A stretch of 64,000 nt of DNA from Aphelocoma coerulescens (Eukaryota; Chordata; Aves; Passeriformes; Corvidae). Below the pieces are notes generated by a model. The model did not search any database. It was given only the letters and a program-made list of their open reading frames with translations, and was not told the origin of the DNA. Below are positions 50,723 to 63,098 of the stretch, piece after piece. The first letter of the stretch is position 1. Every line of letters begins with the position of its first letter. The DNA is taken from NCBI RefSeq assembly GCF_041296385.1, contig NW_027183949.1, forward strand, positions 2,206,501-2,270,500, written 5' to 3'. The position numbers and the translations under genes are program-made.

Positions 50723-52938
50723 CAGGGAGAGAGAATTCAGTGGAAAGACTCCGAGAATTCTGCTCCCAGAGATCATTCCTGCTCACACTGACCCTTGTAG
50801 AAAGGGGACATCGCTCCAGGCAGCCTGTACTGAGCATGTGGCTCCTGAGTGGGGTTTGTTGTTTAGGAAACCTGCTCAGGCTTTTCCATTCTTTCCTTGC
50901 AAACAGGAAAACTTCTCCTGGGGCTGTGTGCAGGCAGAGCCCTGAGGAGAGCAGGTGGCACATGGTGCGCTGGGCTGGGACAGCCAGCTGCAGAGCTCAA
51001 GGGAAGAAGCCCAAAGTGGCACAATGGCTCCTTGCCTTCACATGCAACACCTGGGTCACAATGGTCTCCTTGATTCCATGAGGCCCCACTGTGTCACAAT
51101 GGCTCCTTGGTTCCATCAGGTTCCGCAGTGTCACCATGGTCTCCTTTGATCCGCATTGTCATCATGGACAATTGGTTCCATGAGGCCCCGCAGTGTCACA
51201 ATGGTCCCTTGGTTCCATAGGTTTGATGTTGTAACAATGGACTCCTTGCTTCTATGAGCCAGCCTGCTTTTTGCAGAGGTGTCTTTGGTTCCAACAAGGC
51301 CCCGCTGTGTCTCAGTGCACCCTGGCTTCCATGTGGATCTGGAGTATCACAAAGGCTCCTTGGTTCCACCAGGTCCTGCTGTGTCACAATGGGTCCTGTG
51401 GTCCCTGAGGCCCTCCAAAGTCATCATGGAGGCTTGCTTCCATGAGGTTCCATTATGTGCCAGTGGTCATCTTGGTTCCAGGAGTTTCCTTAGTGTCACA
51501 ATGCTCTCCATGCTTCCATGATTCCCCACAATGTCCCAATGCTCTCCATGCTTCCATTAGGCCCTGCTTTGCCACAATGGTCCCCTTGTTTCCATGAGGC
51601 CCCGCTGTGTCACAATGGACGTATGGTTCCATGATGTTGCGTGGTGTCACCGTGCTCTTCTTGAATCCGCAGTGGAACAATGGACCATTGGTTCCATGCG
51701 GCCTGGCCGTGTCACAATGGGCTCCTTGATTCCATGATTCCCCACGGTGTCACAATGGAGCCTTGTTTCTAGGACGTTCTGTACTGTCACAATTGGCTCC
51801 TTGATGCCATCAGCCCCTGCAGAGTCACAATGGCTCCTTGGTTCCATGAGGAACACAATAGCTTGGCATAAGCATTGAGCAACAGCTGCTGAACACACCT
51901 GGCAACATCTGCTTGCATCAAAAGAGGGCTTCAAGCTGACAATGGCACCAGCAGCTTCCATCTGACACAGACACCCAGGGAAAGGACAGGCTGTGCCGGT
52001 TTGGACAAATTTGGAGGAAAATATCCTCTGATAGAAGGCAGGTTACACCCAGCCCTCCCCCACCCGGTTTGGGAAAAAAGAATTTTCCTGGGAAGAAAGT
52101 GAAAGAGATAAAAACTATTTTTTTAACAAACACCCAGGAAAAGGATAACAATGCTAAATATTAAAACCTCTCACTGTGGAGAGAAAGCTGGGATAATTTG
52201 AGAGTCCTTCCGTGTTTCGGTGGGGTCTCCTGAAACATCCATAGACAGCGAGGCCCGTGCAAAGATATAGGGAGCGATTCTTGAGAGAAGTTGCAGAGCT
52301 CTTTCTTCTCCAGCCACATGGGCGGGGCACTGCCAAAGAACTGAGCAATCACGGCACAACCAGGGCCCTCCTGGCACAGGGCAACACAAAATAACCAGTG
52401 CTGAAAAGGATTAGGGCACATGTGAGCAGGGAGCAGGGAGACCCCCGTGCCCAGGCCATGCCTCTACCCCAGGGTCCCCTCTCCCATGACCTCATGGCAG
52501 GGGGGAGGAACCCCAACACTTCCAGAGGTGTAGTCTCTCTCCTCCTCCTTGCAGCTGGCTCATGGGCCCACATTCAGGGCCCCCACCTCGGTAGAAAATT
52601 CTCCCAATGTGCTCTGATGTGGAAACAGTCAAGAAGAGAAGAAGGGAAAAAAACCCCCGAAGTCCCAGGAAAACAAAGTTCAACTCTCCATCTCCCTCCA
52701 GAGAAAAAATGCTGAAAACTGGCTCAAAAGAAACAAGGTTGCTTCCTCCGCTCTTGCTGCAAGCAGGATGCAGAGGAGTGTGTATGTGTGTCCTTGAACA
52801 AACGCTCTGAGAAGTTTGTCCGGTTTTTTTTTCCTCTCCCCCCTCTCAGGCTCAGTTGAAAGGCACAGAAATGCACAAAGTTACCTTCTGGGCATAGAGC
52901 AGGATAGGGGATACACGTGATAAAGTCACCCCAAGACA
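50723..52938 (+). repeat. Unit 24 (type A, 2,216 bp)
   Basis: Minisatellite 51020-51851; LTR-like segment 51992-52938. Close to unit 15, with gtggtcatc near 51,463 and tgaaaagga near 52,402. Confidence 0.95.
51992..52938. mobile_element. Solo LTR-like segment, unit 24
   Basis: 947 bp, with aagttgcagag and tgaaaagga. Confidence 0.62.
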
Positions 52939-55154
52939 CAGGGAGAGAGAATTCAGTGGAAAGACTCCGAGAATTCTGCTCCCAGAGATCATTCCTGCTC
53001 ACACTGACCCTTGTAGAAAGGGGACATCCTTCCAGGCAGCCTGTACTGAGCATGTGGCTCCTGAGTGGGGTTTGTTGTTTAGGAAACCTGCTCAGGCTTT
53101 TCCATTCTTTCCTTCCAAACAGGAAAACTTCTCCTGGGGCTGTGTGCAGGCAGAGCCCTGAGGAGAGCAGGTGGCACATGGTGCGCTGGGCTGGGACAGC
53201 CAGCTGCAGAGCTCAAGGGAAGAAGCCCAAAGTGGCACAATGGCTCCTTGCCTTCACATGCAACACCTGGGTCACAATGGTCTCCTTGATTCCATGAGGC
53301 CCCACTGTGTCACAATGGCTCCTTGGTTCCATCAGGTTCCGCAGTGTCACCATGGTCTCCTTTGATCCGCATTGTCATCATGGACAATTGGTTCCATGAG
53401 GCCCCGCAGTGTCACAATGGTCCCTTGGTTCCATAGGTTTGATGTTGTAACAATGGACTCCTTGCTTCTATGAGCCAGCCTGCTTTTTGCAGAGGTGTCT
53501 TTGGTTCCAACAAGGCCCCGCTGTGTCTCAGTGCACCCTGGCTTCCATGTGGATCTGGAGTATCACAAAGGCTCCTTGGTTCCACCAGGTCCTGCTGTGT
53601 CACAATGGGTCCTGTGGTCCCTGAGGCCCTCCAAAGTCATCATGGAGGCTTGCTTCCATGAGGTTCCATTATGTGCCAGTGCTCATCTTGGTTCCAGGAG
53701 TTTCCTTAGTGTCACAATGCTCTCCATGCTTCCATGATTCCCCACAATGTCCCAATGCTCTCCATGCTTCCATTAGGCCCTGCTTTGCCACAATGGTCCC
53801 CTTGTTTCCATGAGGCCCCGCTGTGTCACAATGGACGTATGGTTCCATGATGTTGCGTGGTGTCACCGTGCTCTTCTTGAATCCGCAGTGGAACAATGGA
53901 CCATTGGTTCCATGCGGCCTGGCCGTGTCACAATGGGCTCCTTGATTCCATGATTCCCCACGGTGTCACAATGGAGCCTTGTTTCTAGGACGTTCTGTAC
54001 TGTCACAATTGGCTCCTTGATGCCATCAGCCCCTGCAGAGTCACAATGGCTCCTTGGTTCCATGAGGAACACAATAGCTTGGCATAAGCATTGAGCAACA
54101 GCTGCTGAACACACCTGGCAACATCTGCTTGCATCAAAAGAGGGCTTCAAGCTGACAATGGCACCAGCAGCTTCCATCTGCAACAGACACCCAGGGAAAG
54201 GACAGGCTGTGCCGGTTTGGACAAATTTGGAGGAAAATATCCTCTGATAGAAGGCAGGTTACACCCAGCCCTCCCCCACCCGGTTTGGGAAAAAAGAATT
54301 TTCCTGGGAAGAAAGTGAAAGAGATAAAAACTATTTTTTTAACAAACACCCAGGAAAAGGATAACAATGCTAAATATTAAAACCTCTCACTGTGGAGAGA
54401 AAGCTGGGATAATTTGAGAGTCCTTCCGTGTTTCGGTGGGGTCTCCTGAAACATCCATAGACAGCGAGGCCCGTGCAAAGATATAGGGAGCGATTCTTGA
54501 GAGAAGTTGCAGAGCTCTTTCTTCTCCAGCCACATGGGCGGGGCACTGCCAAAGAACTGAGCAATCACGGCACAACCAGGGCCCTCCTCGCACAGGGCAA
54601 CACAAAATAACCAGTGCTGAAAAGGATTAGGGCACATGTGAGCAGGGAGCAGGGAGACCCCCGTGCCCAGGCCATGCCTCTACCCCAGGGTCCCCTCTCC
54701 CATGACCTCATGGCAGGGGGGAGGAACCCCAACACTTCCAGAGGTGTAGTCTCTCTCCTCCTCCTTGCAGCTGGCTCATGGGCCCACATTCAGGGCCCCC
54801 ACCTCGGTAGAAAATTCTCCCAATGTGCTCTGATGTGGAAACAGTCAAGAAGAGAAGAAGGGAAAAAAACCCCCGAAGTCCCAGGAAAACAAAGTTCAAC
54901 TCTCCATCTCCCTCCAGAGAAAAAATGCTGAAAACTGGCTCAAAAGAAACAAGGTTGCTTCCTCCGCTCTTGCTGCAAGCAGGATGCAGAGGAGTGTGTA
55001 TGTGTGTCCTTGAACAAACGCTCTGAGAAGTTTGTCCGGTTTTTTTTTCCTCTCCCCCCTCTCAGGCTCAGTTGAAAGGCACAGAAATGCACAAAGTTAC
55101 CTTCTGGGCATAGAGCAGGATAGGGGATACACGTGATAAAGTCACCCCAAGACA
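52939..55154 (+). repeat. Unit 25 (type A, 2,216 bp)
   Basis: Minisatellite 53236-54067; LTR-like segment 54208-55154. The link reads ctgcaacagacacc near 54,179, a variant otherwise seen only in the terminal unit 29. This makes an A-A neighbour pair with unit 24. Confidence 0.95.
54208..55154. mobile_element. Solo LTR-like segment, unit 25
   Basis: 947 bp, with ctcctcgcacagg. Confidence 0.62.
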
Positions 55155-57363
55155 CAGGGAGAGAGAATTCAGTGGAAAGACTCCGAGAATTCTGCTCCCA
55201 GAGATCATTCCTGCTCACACTGACCCTTGTAGAAAGGGGACATCCTTCCAGGCAGCCTGTACTGAGCATGTGGCTCCTGAGTGGGGTTTGTTGTTTAGGA
55301 AACCTGCTCAGGCTTTTCCATTCTTTCCTTCCAAACAGGAAAACTTCTCCTGGGGCTGTGTGCAGGCAGAGCCCTGAGGAGAGCAGGTGGCACATGGTGC
55401 GCTGGGCTGGGACAGCCAGCTGCAGAGCTCAAGGGAAGAAGCCCAAAGTGTCACAATGGCTCCTTGCCTTCACATGCAACACCTGGGTCACAATGGTCTC
55501 CTTGATTCCATGAGGCCCCACTGTGTCACAATGGCTCCTTGGTTCCATCAGGTTCCGCAGTGTCACCATGGTCTCCTTTGATCCGCATTGTCATCATGGA
55601 CAATTGGTTCCATGAGGCCCCGCAGTGTCACAATGGTCCCTTGCTTCCATAGGTTTGATGTTGTAACAATGGACTCCTTGCTTCTATGAGCTAGCCTGCT
55701 TTTTGCAGAGGTGTCTTTGGTTCCAACAAGGCCCCGCTGTGTCTCAGTGCACCCTGGCTTCCATGTGGATCTGGAGTATCACAAAGGCTCCTTGGTTCCA
55801 CCAGGTCCTGCTGTGTCACAATGGGTCCTGTGGTCCCTGAGGCCCTCCAAAGTCATCATGGAGGCTTGGTTCCGTGAGGTTCCATTATGTGCCAGTGCTC
55901 ATCTTGGTTCCAGGAGTTTCCTTAGTGTCACAATGCTCTCCATGCTTCCATGATTCCCCACAATGTCCCAATGCTCTCCATGCTTCCATTAGGCCCTGCT
56001 TTGCCACAATGGTCCCCTTGTTTCCATCAGGCCCCGCTGTGTCACAATGGACGTATGGTTCCATGATGTTGCGTGGTGTCACCGTGCTCTTCTTGAATCC
56101 GCAGTGGAACAATGGACCATTGGTTCCGTGCGGCCTGGCCGTGTCACAATGGGCTCCTTGATTCCATGATTCCCCACGGTGTCACAATGGAGCCTTGTTT
56201 CTAGGAGGTTCTGTACTGTCACAATTGCCTCCTTGATGCCATCAGCCCCTGCAGTGTCACAATGGCTCCTTGGTTCCATGAGGAACACAATAGCTTGGCA
56301 TAAGCATTGAGCAACAGCTGCTGAACACACCTGGCAACATCTGCTTGCATCAAAAGAGGGCTTCAAGCTGACAATGGCACCAGCAGCTTCCATCTGACAC
56401 AGACACCCAGGGAAAGGACAGGCTGTGCCGGTTTGGACAAATTTGGAGGAAAATATCCTCTGATAGAAGGCAGGTTACACCCAGCCCTCCCCCACCAGGT
56501 TTGGGAAAAAAGAATTTTCCTTGGAAGAAAGTGAAAGAGATAAAAACTATTTTTTTAACAAACACCCAAGAAAAGGATAACAATGCTAAATATTAAAACC
56601 TCTCGCTGTGGAGAGAAAGCTGGGATAATTTGAGAGTCCTTCCGTGTTTCGGTGGGGTCTCCTGAAACATCCATAGACAGCGAGGCCCGTGCAAAGAAAT
56701 AGGGAGCGATTCTTGAGAGAAGTTTCAGAGCTCTTTCTTCTCCAGCCACATGGGCGGGGCACTGCCAAAGAACTGAGCAATCACAGCACAACCAGGGCCC
56801 TCCTGGCACAGGGCAACACAAAATAACCAGTGCTGAACAGGATTAGGGCACATGTGAGCAGGGAGACCCCCGTGCCCAGGCCATGCCTCTACCCCAGGGT
56901 CCCCTCTCCCATGACCTCATGGCAGGGGGGAGGAACCCCAACACTTCCAGAGGTGTAGTCTCTCTCCTCCTCCTTGCAGCTGGCTCATGGGCCCACATTC
57001 AGGGCCCCCACCTCGGTAGAAAATTCTCCCAATGTGCTCTGATGTGGAAACAGTCAAGAAGAGAAGAAGGGAAAAAAACCCCCGAAGTCCCAGGAAAACA
57101 AAGTTCAACTCTCCATCTCCCTCCAGAGAAAAAATGCTGAAAACTGGCTCAAAAGAAACAAGGTTGCTTCCTCCGCTCTTGCTGCAAGCAGAATGCAGAG
57201 GAGTGTGTATGTGTGTCCTTGAACAAACGCTCTGAGAAGTTTGTCCGGTTTTTTTTTCCTCTCCCCCCTCTCAGGTTCAGTTGAAAGGCACAGAAATGCA
57301 CAAAGTTACCTTCTGGGCATAGAGCAGGATAGGGGATACACATGATAAAGTCACCCCAAGACA
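55155..57363 (+). repeat. Unit 26 (type B, 2,209 bp)
   Basis: Minisatellite 55452-56283; LTR-like segment 56424-57363, with the 7-bp loss and a private ccttggaag near 56,519. Matches unit 16 at +22,151. Confidence 0.95.
56424..57363. mobile_element. Solo LTR-like segment, unit 26
   Basis: 940 bp, 7-bp loss as in unit 16. Confidence 0.62.
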
Positions 57364-59580
57364 CAGGGAGAGAGAATTCAGTGGAAAGACTCCGAGAATT
57401 CTGCTCCCAGAGATCATTCCTGCTCACACTGACCCTTGTAGAAAGGGGACATCGCTCCAGGCAGCCTGTACTGAGCATGTGGCTCCTGAGTGGGGTTTGT
57501 TGTTTAGGAAACCTGCTCAGGCTTTTCCATTCTTTCCTTGCAAACAGGAAAACTTCTCCTGGGGCTGTGTGCAGGCAGAGCCCTGAGGAGAGCAGGTGGC
57601 ACATGGTGCGCTGGGCTGGGACAGCCAGCTGCAGAGCTCAAGGGAAGAAGCCCAAAGTGTCACAATGGCTCCTTGCCTTCACATGCAACACCTGGGTCAC
57701 AATGGTCTCCTTGATTCCATGAGGCCCCACTGTGTCACAATGGCTCCTTGGTTCCATCAGGTTCCGCAGTGTCCCCATGGTCTCCTTTGATCCGCATTGT
57801 CATCATGGACAATTGGTTCCATGAGGCCCCGCAGTGTCACAATGGTCCCTTGGTTCCATAGGTTTGATGTTGTAACAATGGACTCCTTGCTTCTATGAGC
57901 TAGCCTGCTTTTTGCGGAGGTGTCTTTGGTTCCAACAAGGCCCCGCTGTGTCTCAGTGCACCCTGGCTTCCATGTGGATCTGGAGTATCACAAAGGCTCC
58001 TTGGTTCCACCAGGTCCTGCTGTGTCACAATGGGTCCTGTGGTCCCTGAGGCCCTCCAAAGTCATCATGGAGGCTTGCTTCCATGAGGTTCCATTATGTG
58101 CCAGTGCTCATCTTGGTTCCAGGAGTTTCCTTAGTGTCACAATGCTCTCCATGCTTCCATGATTCCCCACAATGTCCCAATGCTCTCCAGGCTTCCATTA
58201 GGCCCTGCTTTGCCACAATGGTCCCCTTGTTTCCATCAGGCCCCGCTGTGTCACAATGGACGTATGGTTCCATGATGTTGCGTTGTGTCACCGTGCTCTT
58301 CTTGAATCCGCAGTGTAACAATGGGCCATTGGTTCCATGCGGCCTGGCCGTGTCACAATGGGCTCCTTGATTCCATGATTCCCCACGGTGTCACAATGGA
58401 GCCTTGTTTCTAGGACGTTCTGTACTGTCACAATTGGCTCCTTGATGCCATCAGCCCCTGCAGAGTCACAATGGCTCCTTGGTTCCATGAGGAACACAAT
58501 AGCTTGGCATAAGCATTGAGCAACAGCTGCTGAACACACCTGGCAACATCTGCTTGCATCAAAAGAGGGCTTCAAGCTGACAATGGCACCAGCAGCTTCC
58601 ATCTGACACAGACACCCAGGGAAAGGACAGGCTGTGCCGGTTTGGACAAATTTGGAGGAAAATATCCTCTGATAGAAGGCAGGTTACACCCAGCCCTCCC
58701 CCACCCGGTTTGGGAAAAAAGAATTTTCCTGGGAAGAAAGTGAAAGAGATAAAAACTATTTTTTTAACAAACACCCAGGAAAAGGATAACAATGCTAAAT
58801 ATTAAAACCTCTCACTGTGGAGAGAAAGCTGGGATAATTTGAGAGTCCTTCCGTGTTTTGGTGGGGTCTCCTGAAACATCCCTAGACAGCGAGGCCCGTG
58901 CAAAGATATAGGGAGCGATTCTTGAGAGAAGTTTCAGAGCTCTTTCTTCTCCAGCCACATGGGCGAGGCACTGCCAAAGAACTGAGCAATCACGGCACAA
59001 CCAGGGCCCTCCTGGCACAGGGCAACACAAAATAACCAGTGCTGAACAGGATTAGGGCACATGTGAGCAGGGAGCAGGGAGACCCCCCGTGCCCAGGCCA
59101 TGCCTCTACCCCAGGGTCCCCTCTCCCATGACCTCATGGCAGGGGGGAGGAACCCCAACACTTCCAGAGGTGTAGTCTCTCTCCTCCTCCTTGCAGCTGG
59201 CTCATGGGCCCACATTCAGGGCCCCCACCTCGGTAGAAAATTCTCCCAATGTGCTCTGATGTGGAAACAGTCAAGAAGAGAAGAAGGGAAAAAAACCCCC
59301 GAAGTCCCAGGAAAACAAAGTTCAACTCTCCATCTCCCTCCAGAGAAAAAATGCTGAAAACTGGCTCAAAAGAAACAAGGTTGCTTCCTCCGCTCTTGCT
59401 GCAAGCAGGATGCAGAGGAGTGTGTATGTGTGTCCTTGAACAAACGCTCTGAGAAGTTTGTCCGGTTTTTTTTTCCTCTCCCCCCTCTCAGGCTCAGTTG
59501 AAAGGCACAGAAATGCACAAAGTTACCTTCTGGGCATAGAGCAGGATAGGGGATACACGTGATAAAGTCACCCCAAGACA
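57364..59580 (+). repeat. Unit 27 (type B, 2,217 bp)
   Basis: Minisatellite 57661-58492; LTR-like segment 58633-59580, with private gtgttttggtgg near 58,855 and gggcgaggc near 58,963. The first half matches unit 17 at +22,151. Confidence 0.95.
58633..59580. mobile_element. Solo LTR-like segment, unit 27
   Basis: 948 bp, six-C tract, two private substitutions in its first half. Confidence 0.62.
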
Positions 59581-61789
59581 CAGGGAGAGAGAATTCAGTG
59601 GAAAGACTCCGAGAATTCTGCTCCCAGAGATCATTCCTGCTCACACTGACCCTTGTAGAAAGGGGACATCCTTCCAGGCAGCCTGTACTGAGCATGTGGC
59701 TCCTGAGTGGGGTTTGTTGTTTAGGAAACCTGCTCAGGCTTTTCCATTCTTTCCTTGCAAACAGGAAAACTTCTCCTGGGGCTGTGTGCAGGCAGAGCCC
59801 TGAGGAGAGCAGGTGGCACATGGTGCGCTGGGCTGGGACAGCCAGCTGCAGAGCTCAAGGGAAGAAGCCCAAAGTGTCACAATGGCTCCTTGCCTTCACA
59901 TGCAACACCTGGGTCACAATGGTCTCCTTGATTCCATGAGGCCCCACTGTGTCACAATGGCTCCTTGGTTCCATCAGGTTCCGCAGTGTCCCCATGGTCT
60001 CCTTTGATCCGCACTGTCATCATGGACAATTGGTTCCATGAGGCCCCGCAGTGTCACAATGGTCCCTTGCTTCCATAGGTTTGATGTTGTAACAATGGAC
60101 TCCTTGCTTCTATGAGCTAGCCTGCTTTTTGCAGAGGTGTCTTTGGTTCCAACAAGGCCCCGCTGTGTCTCAGTGCACCCTGGCTTCCATGTGGATCTGG
60201 AGTATCACAAAGGCTCCTTGGTTCCACCAGGTCCTGCTGTGTCACAATGGGTCCTGTGGTCCATGAGGCCCTCCAAAGTCATCATGGAGGCTTGGTTCCG
60301 TGAGGTTCCATTATGTGCCAGTGCTCATCTTGGTTCCAGGAGTTTCCTTAGTGTCACAATGCTCTCCATGCTTCCATGATTCCCCACAATGTCCCAATGC
60401 TCTCCAGGCTTCCATTAGGCCCTGCTTTGCCACAATGGTCCCCTTGTTTCCATCAGGCCCCGCTGTGTCACAATGGACGTATGGTTCCGTGATGTTGCGT
60501 GGTGTCACCGTGCTCTTCTTGAATCCGCAGTGGAACAATGGACCATTGGTTCCGTGCGGCCTGGCCGTGTCACAATGGGCTCCTTGATTCCATGATTCCC
60601 CACGGTGTCACAATGGAGCCTTGTTTCTAGGAGGTTCTGTACTGTCACAATTGCCTCCTTGATGCCATCAGCCCCTGCAGTGTCACAATGGCTCCTTGGT
60701 TCCATGAGGAACACAATAGCTTGGCATAAGCATTGAGCAACAGCTGCTGAACACACCTGGCAACATCTGCTTGCATCAAAAGAGGGCTTCAAGCTGACAA
60801 TGGCACCAGCAGCTTCCATCTGACACAGACACCCAGGGAAAGGACAGGCTGTGCCGGTTTGGACAAATTTGGAGGAAAATATCCTCTGATAGAAGGCAGG
60901 TTACACCCAGCCCTCCCCCACCAGGTTTGGGAAAAAAGAATTTTCCTGGGAAGAAAGTGAAAGAGATAAAAACTATTTTTTTAACAAACACCCAGGAAAA
61001 GGATAACAATGCTAAATATTAAAACCTCTCACTGTGTAGAGAAAGCTGGGATAATTTGAGAGTCCTTCCGTGTTTCGGTGGGGTCTCCTGAAACATCCAT
61101 AGACAGCGAGGCCCGTGCAAAGAAATAGGGAGCGATTCTTGAGAGAAGTTTCAGAGCTCTTTCTTCTCCAGCCACATGGGCGGGGCACTGCCAAAGAACT
61201 GAGCAATCACGGCACAAGCAGGGCCCTCCTGGCACAGGGCAACACAAAATAACCAGTGCTGAACAGGATTAGGGCACATGTCAGCAGGGAGACCCCCGTG
61301 CCCAGGCCATGCCTCTACCCCAGGGTCCCCTCTCCCATGACCTCATGGCAGGGGGGAGGAACCCCAACACTTCCAGAGGTGTAGTCTCTCTCCTCCTCCT
61401 TGCAGCTGGCTCATGGGCCCACATTCAGGGCCCCCACCTCGGGAGAAAATTCTCCCAATGTGGTCTGATGTTGAAACAGTCAGGAAGAGAAGAAGGGAAA
61501 AAAGCCCCCAAAGTCCCAGGAAAACAAAGTTCAACTCTCCATCTCCCTCCAGAGAAAAGGAGCTGAAAACTGGCTCAAAAGAAACAAGGTTGCTTCCTCC
61601 GCTCTTGCTGCAAGCAGAATGCAGAGGAGTGTGTATGTGTGTCCTTGAACAAACGCTCTGAGAAGTTTGTCCGGTTTTTTTTCCTCTCCCCCCTCTCAGG
61701 CTCAGTTGAAAGGCACAGAAATGCACAAAGTTCACTTCTGGGCATAGAGCAGCGATAGGGGATACACATGATAAAGTCACCCCAAGACA
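59581..61789 (+). repeat. Unit 28 (type B, 2,209 bp, diverged LTR half)
   Basis: Minisatellite 59878-60709; LTR-like segment 60850-61789. The stretch 61,441-61,565 carries about ten changes not found together in other units (for example ctcgggagaaa, gtggtctgatgttg, gtcaggaag, aaagccccca). This is the most diverged LTR-like copy in the window, and it lies next to the array edge. Confidence 0.95.
60850..61789. mobile_element. Solo LTR-like segment, unit 28 (most diverged)
   Basis: 940 bp: 7-bp loss, eight-T run, agcgata insertion, and a cluster of substitutions at 61,441-61,565. It is the last LTR-like copy before the array edge. Confidence 0.62.
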
Positions 61790-63098
61790 CAGGGAGAGAG
61801 AATTCAGTGGAAAGACTCCGAGAATTCTGCTCCCAGAGATCATTCCTGCTCACACTGACCCTTGTAGAAAGGGGACATCGTTCCAGGCAGCCTGTACTGA
61901 GCATGTGGCTCCTGAGTGGGGTTTGTTGTTTAGGAAACCTGCTCAGGCTTTTCCATTCTTTCCTTGCAAACAGGAAAACTTCTCCTGGGGCTGTGTGCAG
62001 GCAGAGCCCTGAGGAGAGCAGGTGGCACATGGTGCGCTGGGCTGGGACAGCCAGCTGCAGAGCTCAAGGGAAGAAGCCCAAAGTGTCACAATGGCTCCTT
62101 GCCTTCACATGCAACACCTGGGTCACAATGGTCTCCTTGATTCCATGAGGCTCCACTGTGTCACAATGGCTCCTTGGTTCCATCAGGTTCCGCAGTGTCC
62201 CCATGGTCTCCTTTGATCCGCATTGTCATCATGGACAATTGGTTCCATGAGGCCCCGCAGTGTCACAATGGTCCCTTGGTTCCATAGGTTTGATGTTGTA
62301 ACAATGGACTCCTTGCTTCTATGAGCTAGCCTGCTTTTTGCAGAGGTGTCTTTGGTTCCAACAAGGCCCCGCTGTGTCTCAGTGCACCCTGGCTTCCATG
62401 TGGATCTGGAGTATCACAAAGGCTCCTTGGTTCCACCAGGTCCTGCTGTGTCACAATGGGTCCTGTGGTCCCTGAGGCCCTCCAAAGTCATCATGGAGGC
62501 TTGCTTCCATGAGGTTCCATTATGTGCCAGTGCTCATCTTGGTTCCAGGAGTTTCCTTAGTGTCACAATGCTCTCCATGCTTCCATGATTCCCCACAATG
62601 TCCCAATGCTCTCCATGCTTCCATTAGGCCCTGCTTTGCCACAATGGTCCCCTTGTTTCCATGAGGCCCCGCTGTGTCACAATGGACGTACGGTTCCATG
62701 ATGTTGCGTGGTGTCACCGTGCTCTTCTTGAATCCGCAGTGTAACCATGGACCATTGGTTCCATGCGGCCTGGCCGTGTCACAATGGGCTCCTTGATTCC
62801 ATGATTCCCCACGGTGTCACAATGGAGCCTTGTTTCTAGGAGGTTCTGTACTGTCACAATGGTCTCCTTGATGCCATCAGCCCCTGCAGTGTCACAATGG
62901 CTCCTTGGTTCCATGAGGAACACAATAGCTTGGCATAAGCATTGAGCAACAGCTGCTGAACACACCTGGCAACATCTGCTTGCATCAAAAGAGGGCTTCA
63001 AGCTGACAATGGCACCAGCAGCTTCCATCTGCAACAGACACCCAGGCAAAGGACAGGCACAGATAATTCAGTGGAAAGACTCCGAGAATTCTGCTCCC
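61790..63098 (+). repeat. Unit 29 (terminal, lacks the LTR-like segment)
   Basis: Minisatellite 62087-62918. After the link, similarity passes directly from aaaggacaggc (ending 63,058) to acagataattcagtgg, which is post-LTR spacer. About 40 bp later it ends at ctgctccc near 63,098. The 948 bp segment present in all 28 complete units is absent, with one copy of the 5-bp flank remaining. Confidence 0.93.
63054..63058 (+). other. Apparent empty insertion site of the LTR-like segment
   Basis: A single caggc joins the left link (cccaggcaaaggacaggc) to post-LTR spacer (acagataattcagtgg). A precise join with one copy of the 5-bp word is what an uninserted site looks like. Random deletion would rarely be that exact. 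Confidence 0.65.

Larger units (their letters stand above)
1..63098 (+). repeat. Head-to-tail macrosatellite array, 29 units of about 2.2 kb
   Basis: Seen directly: the same 2.2 kb block recurs 29 times in one orientation. An anchor (the atg of cacatggtgcgctgg) lies at 99, 2316, 4495, 6712, 8892, 11109, 13325, 15542, 17758, 19975, 22155, 24372, 26588, 28805, 31021, 33236, 35445, 37661, 39871, 42089, 44306, 46522, 48739, 50955, 53171, 55387, 57596, 59813 and 62022. Spacing is 2,209-2,218 bp, or 2,179-2,180 bp after units 2, 4 and 10, which lack one 38-bp subrepeat. Neighbouring units differ by only a small number of substitutions. The left end is outside the window. The right end is at about 63,098, where similarity stops. 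No unit carries a convincing gene. I cannot name this satellite family. Confidence 0.97.

Noticed and set aside
1..63098. Ribosomal DNA or histone gene cluster as an explanation for a 2.2 kb tandem repeat
   Set aside because: No rRNA-like conserved segments and no histone, 5S or snRNA sequence could be seen in the unit on either strand.
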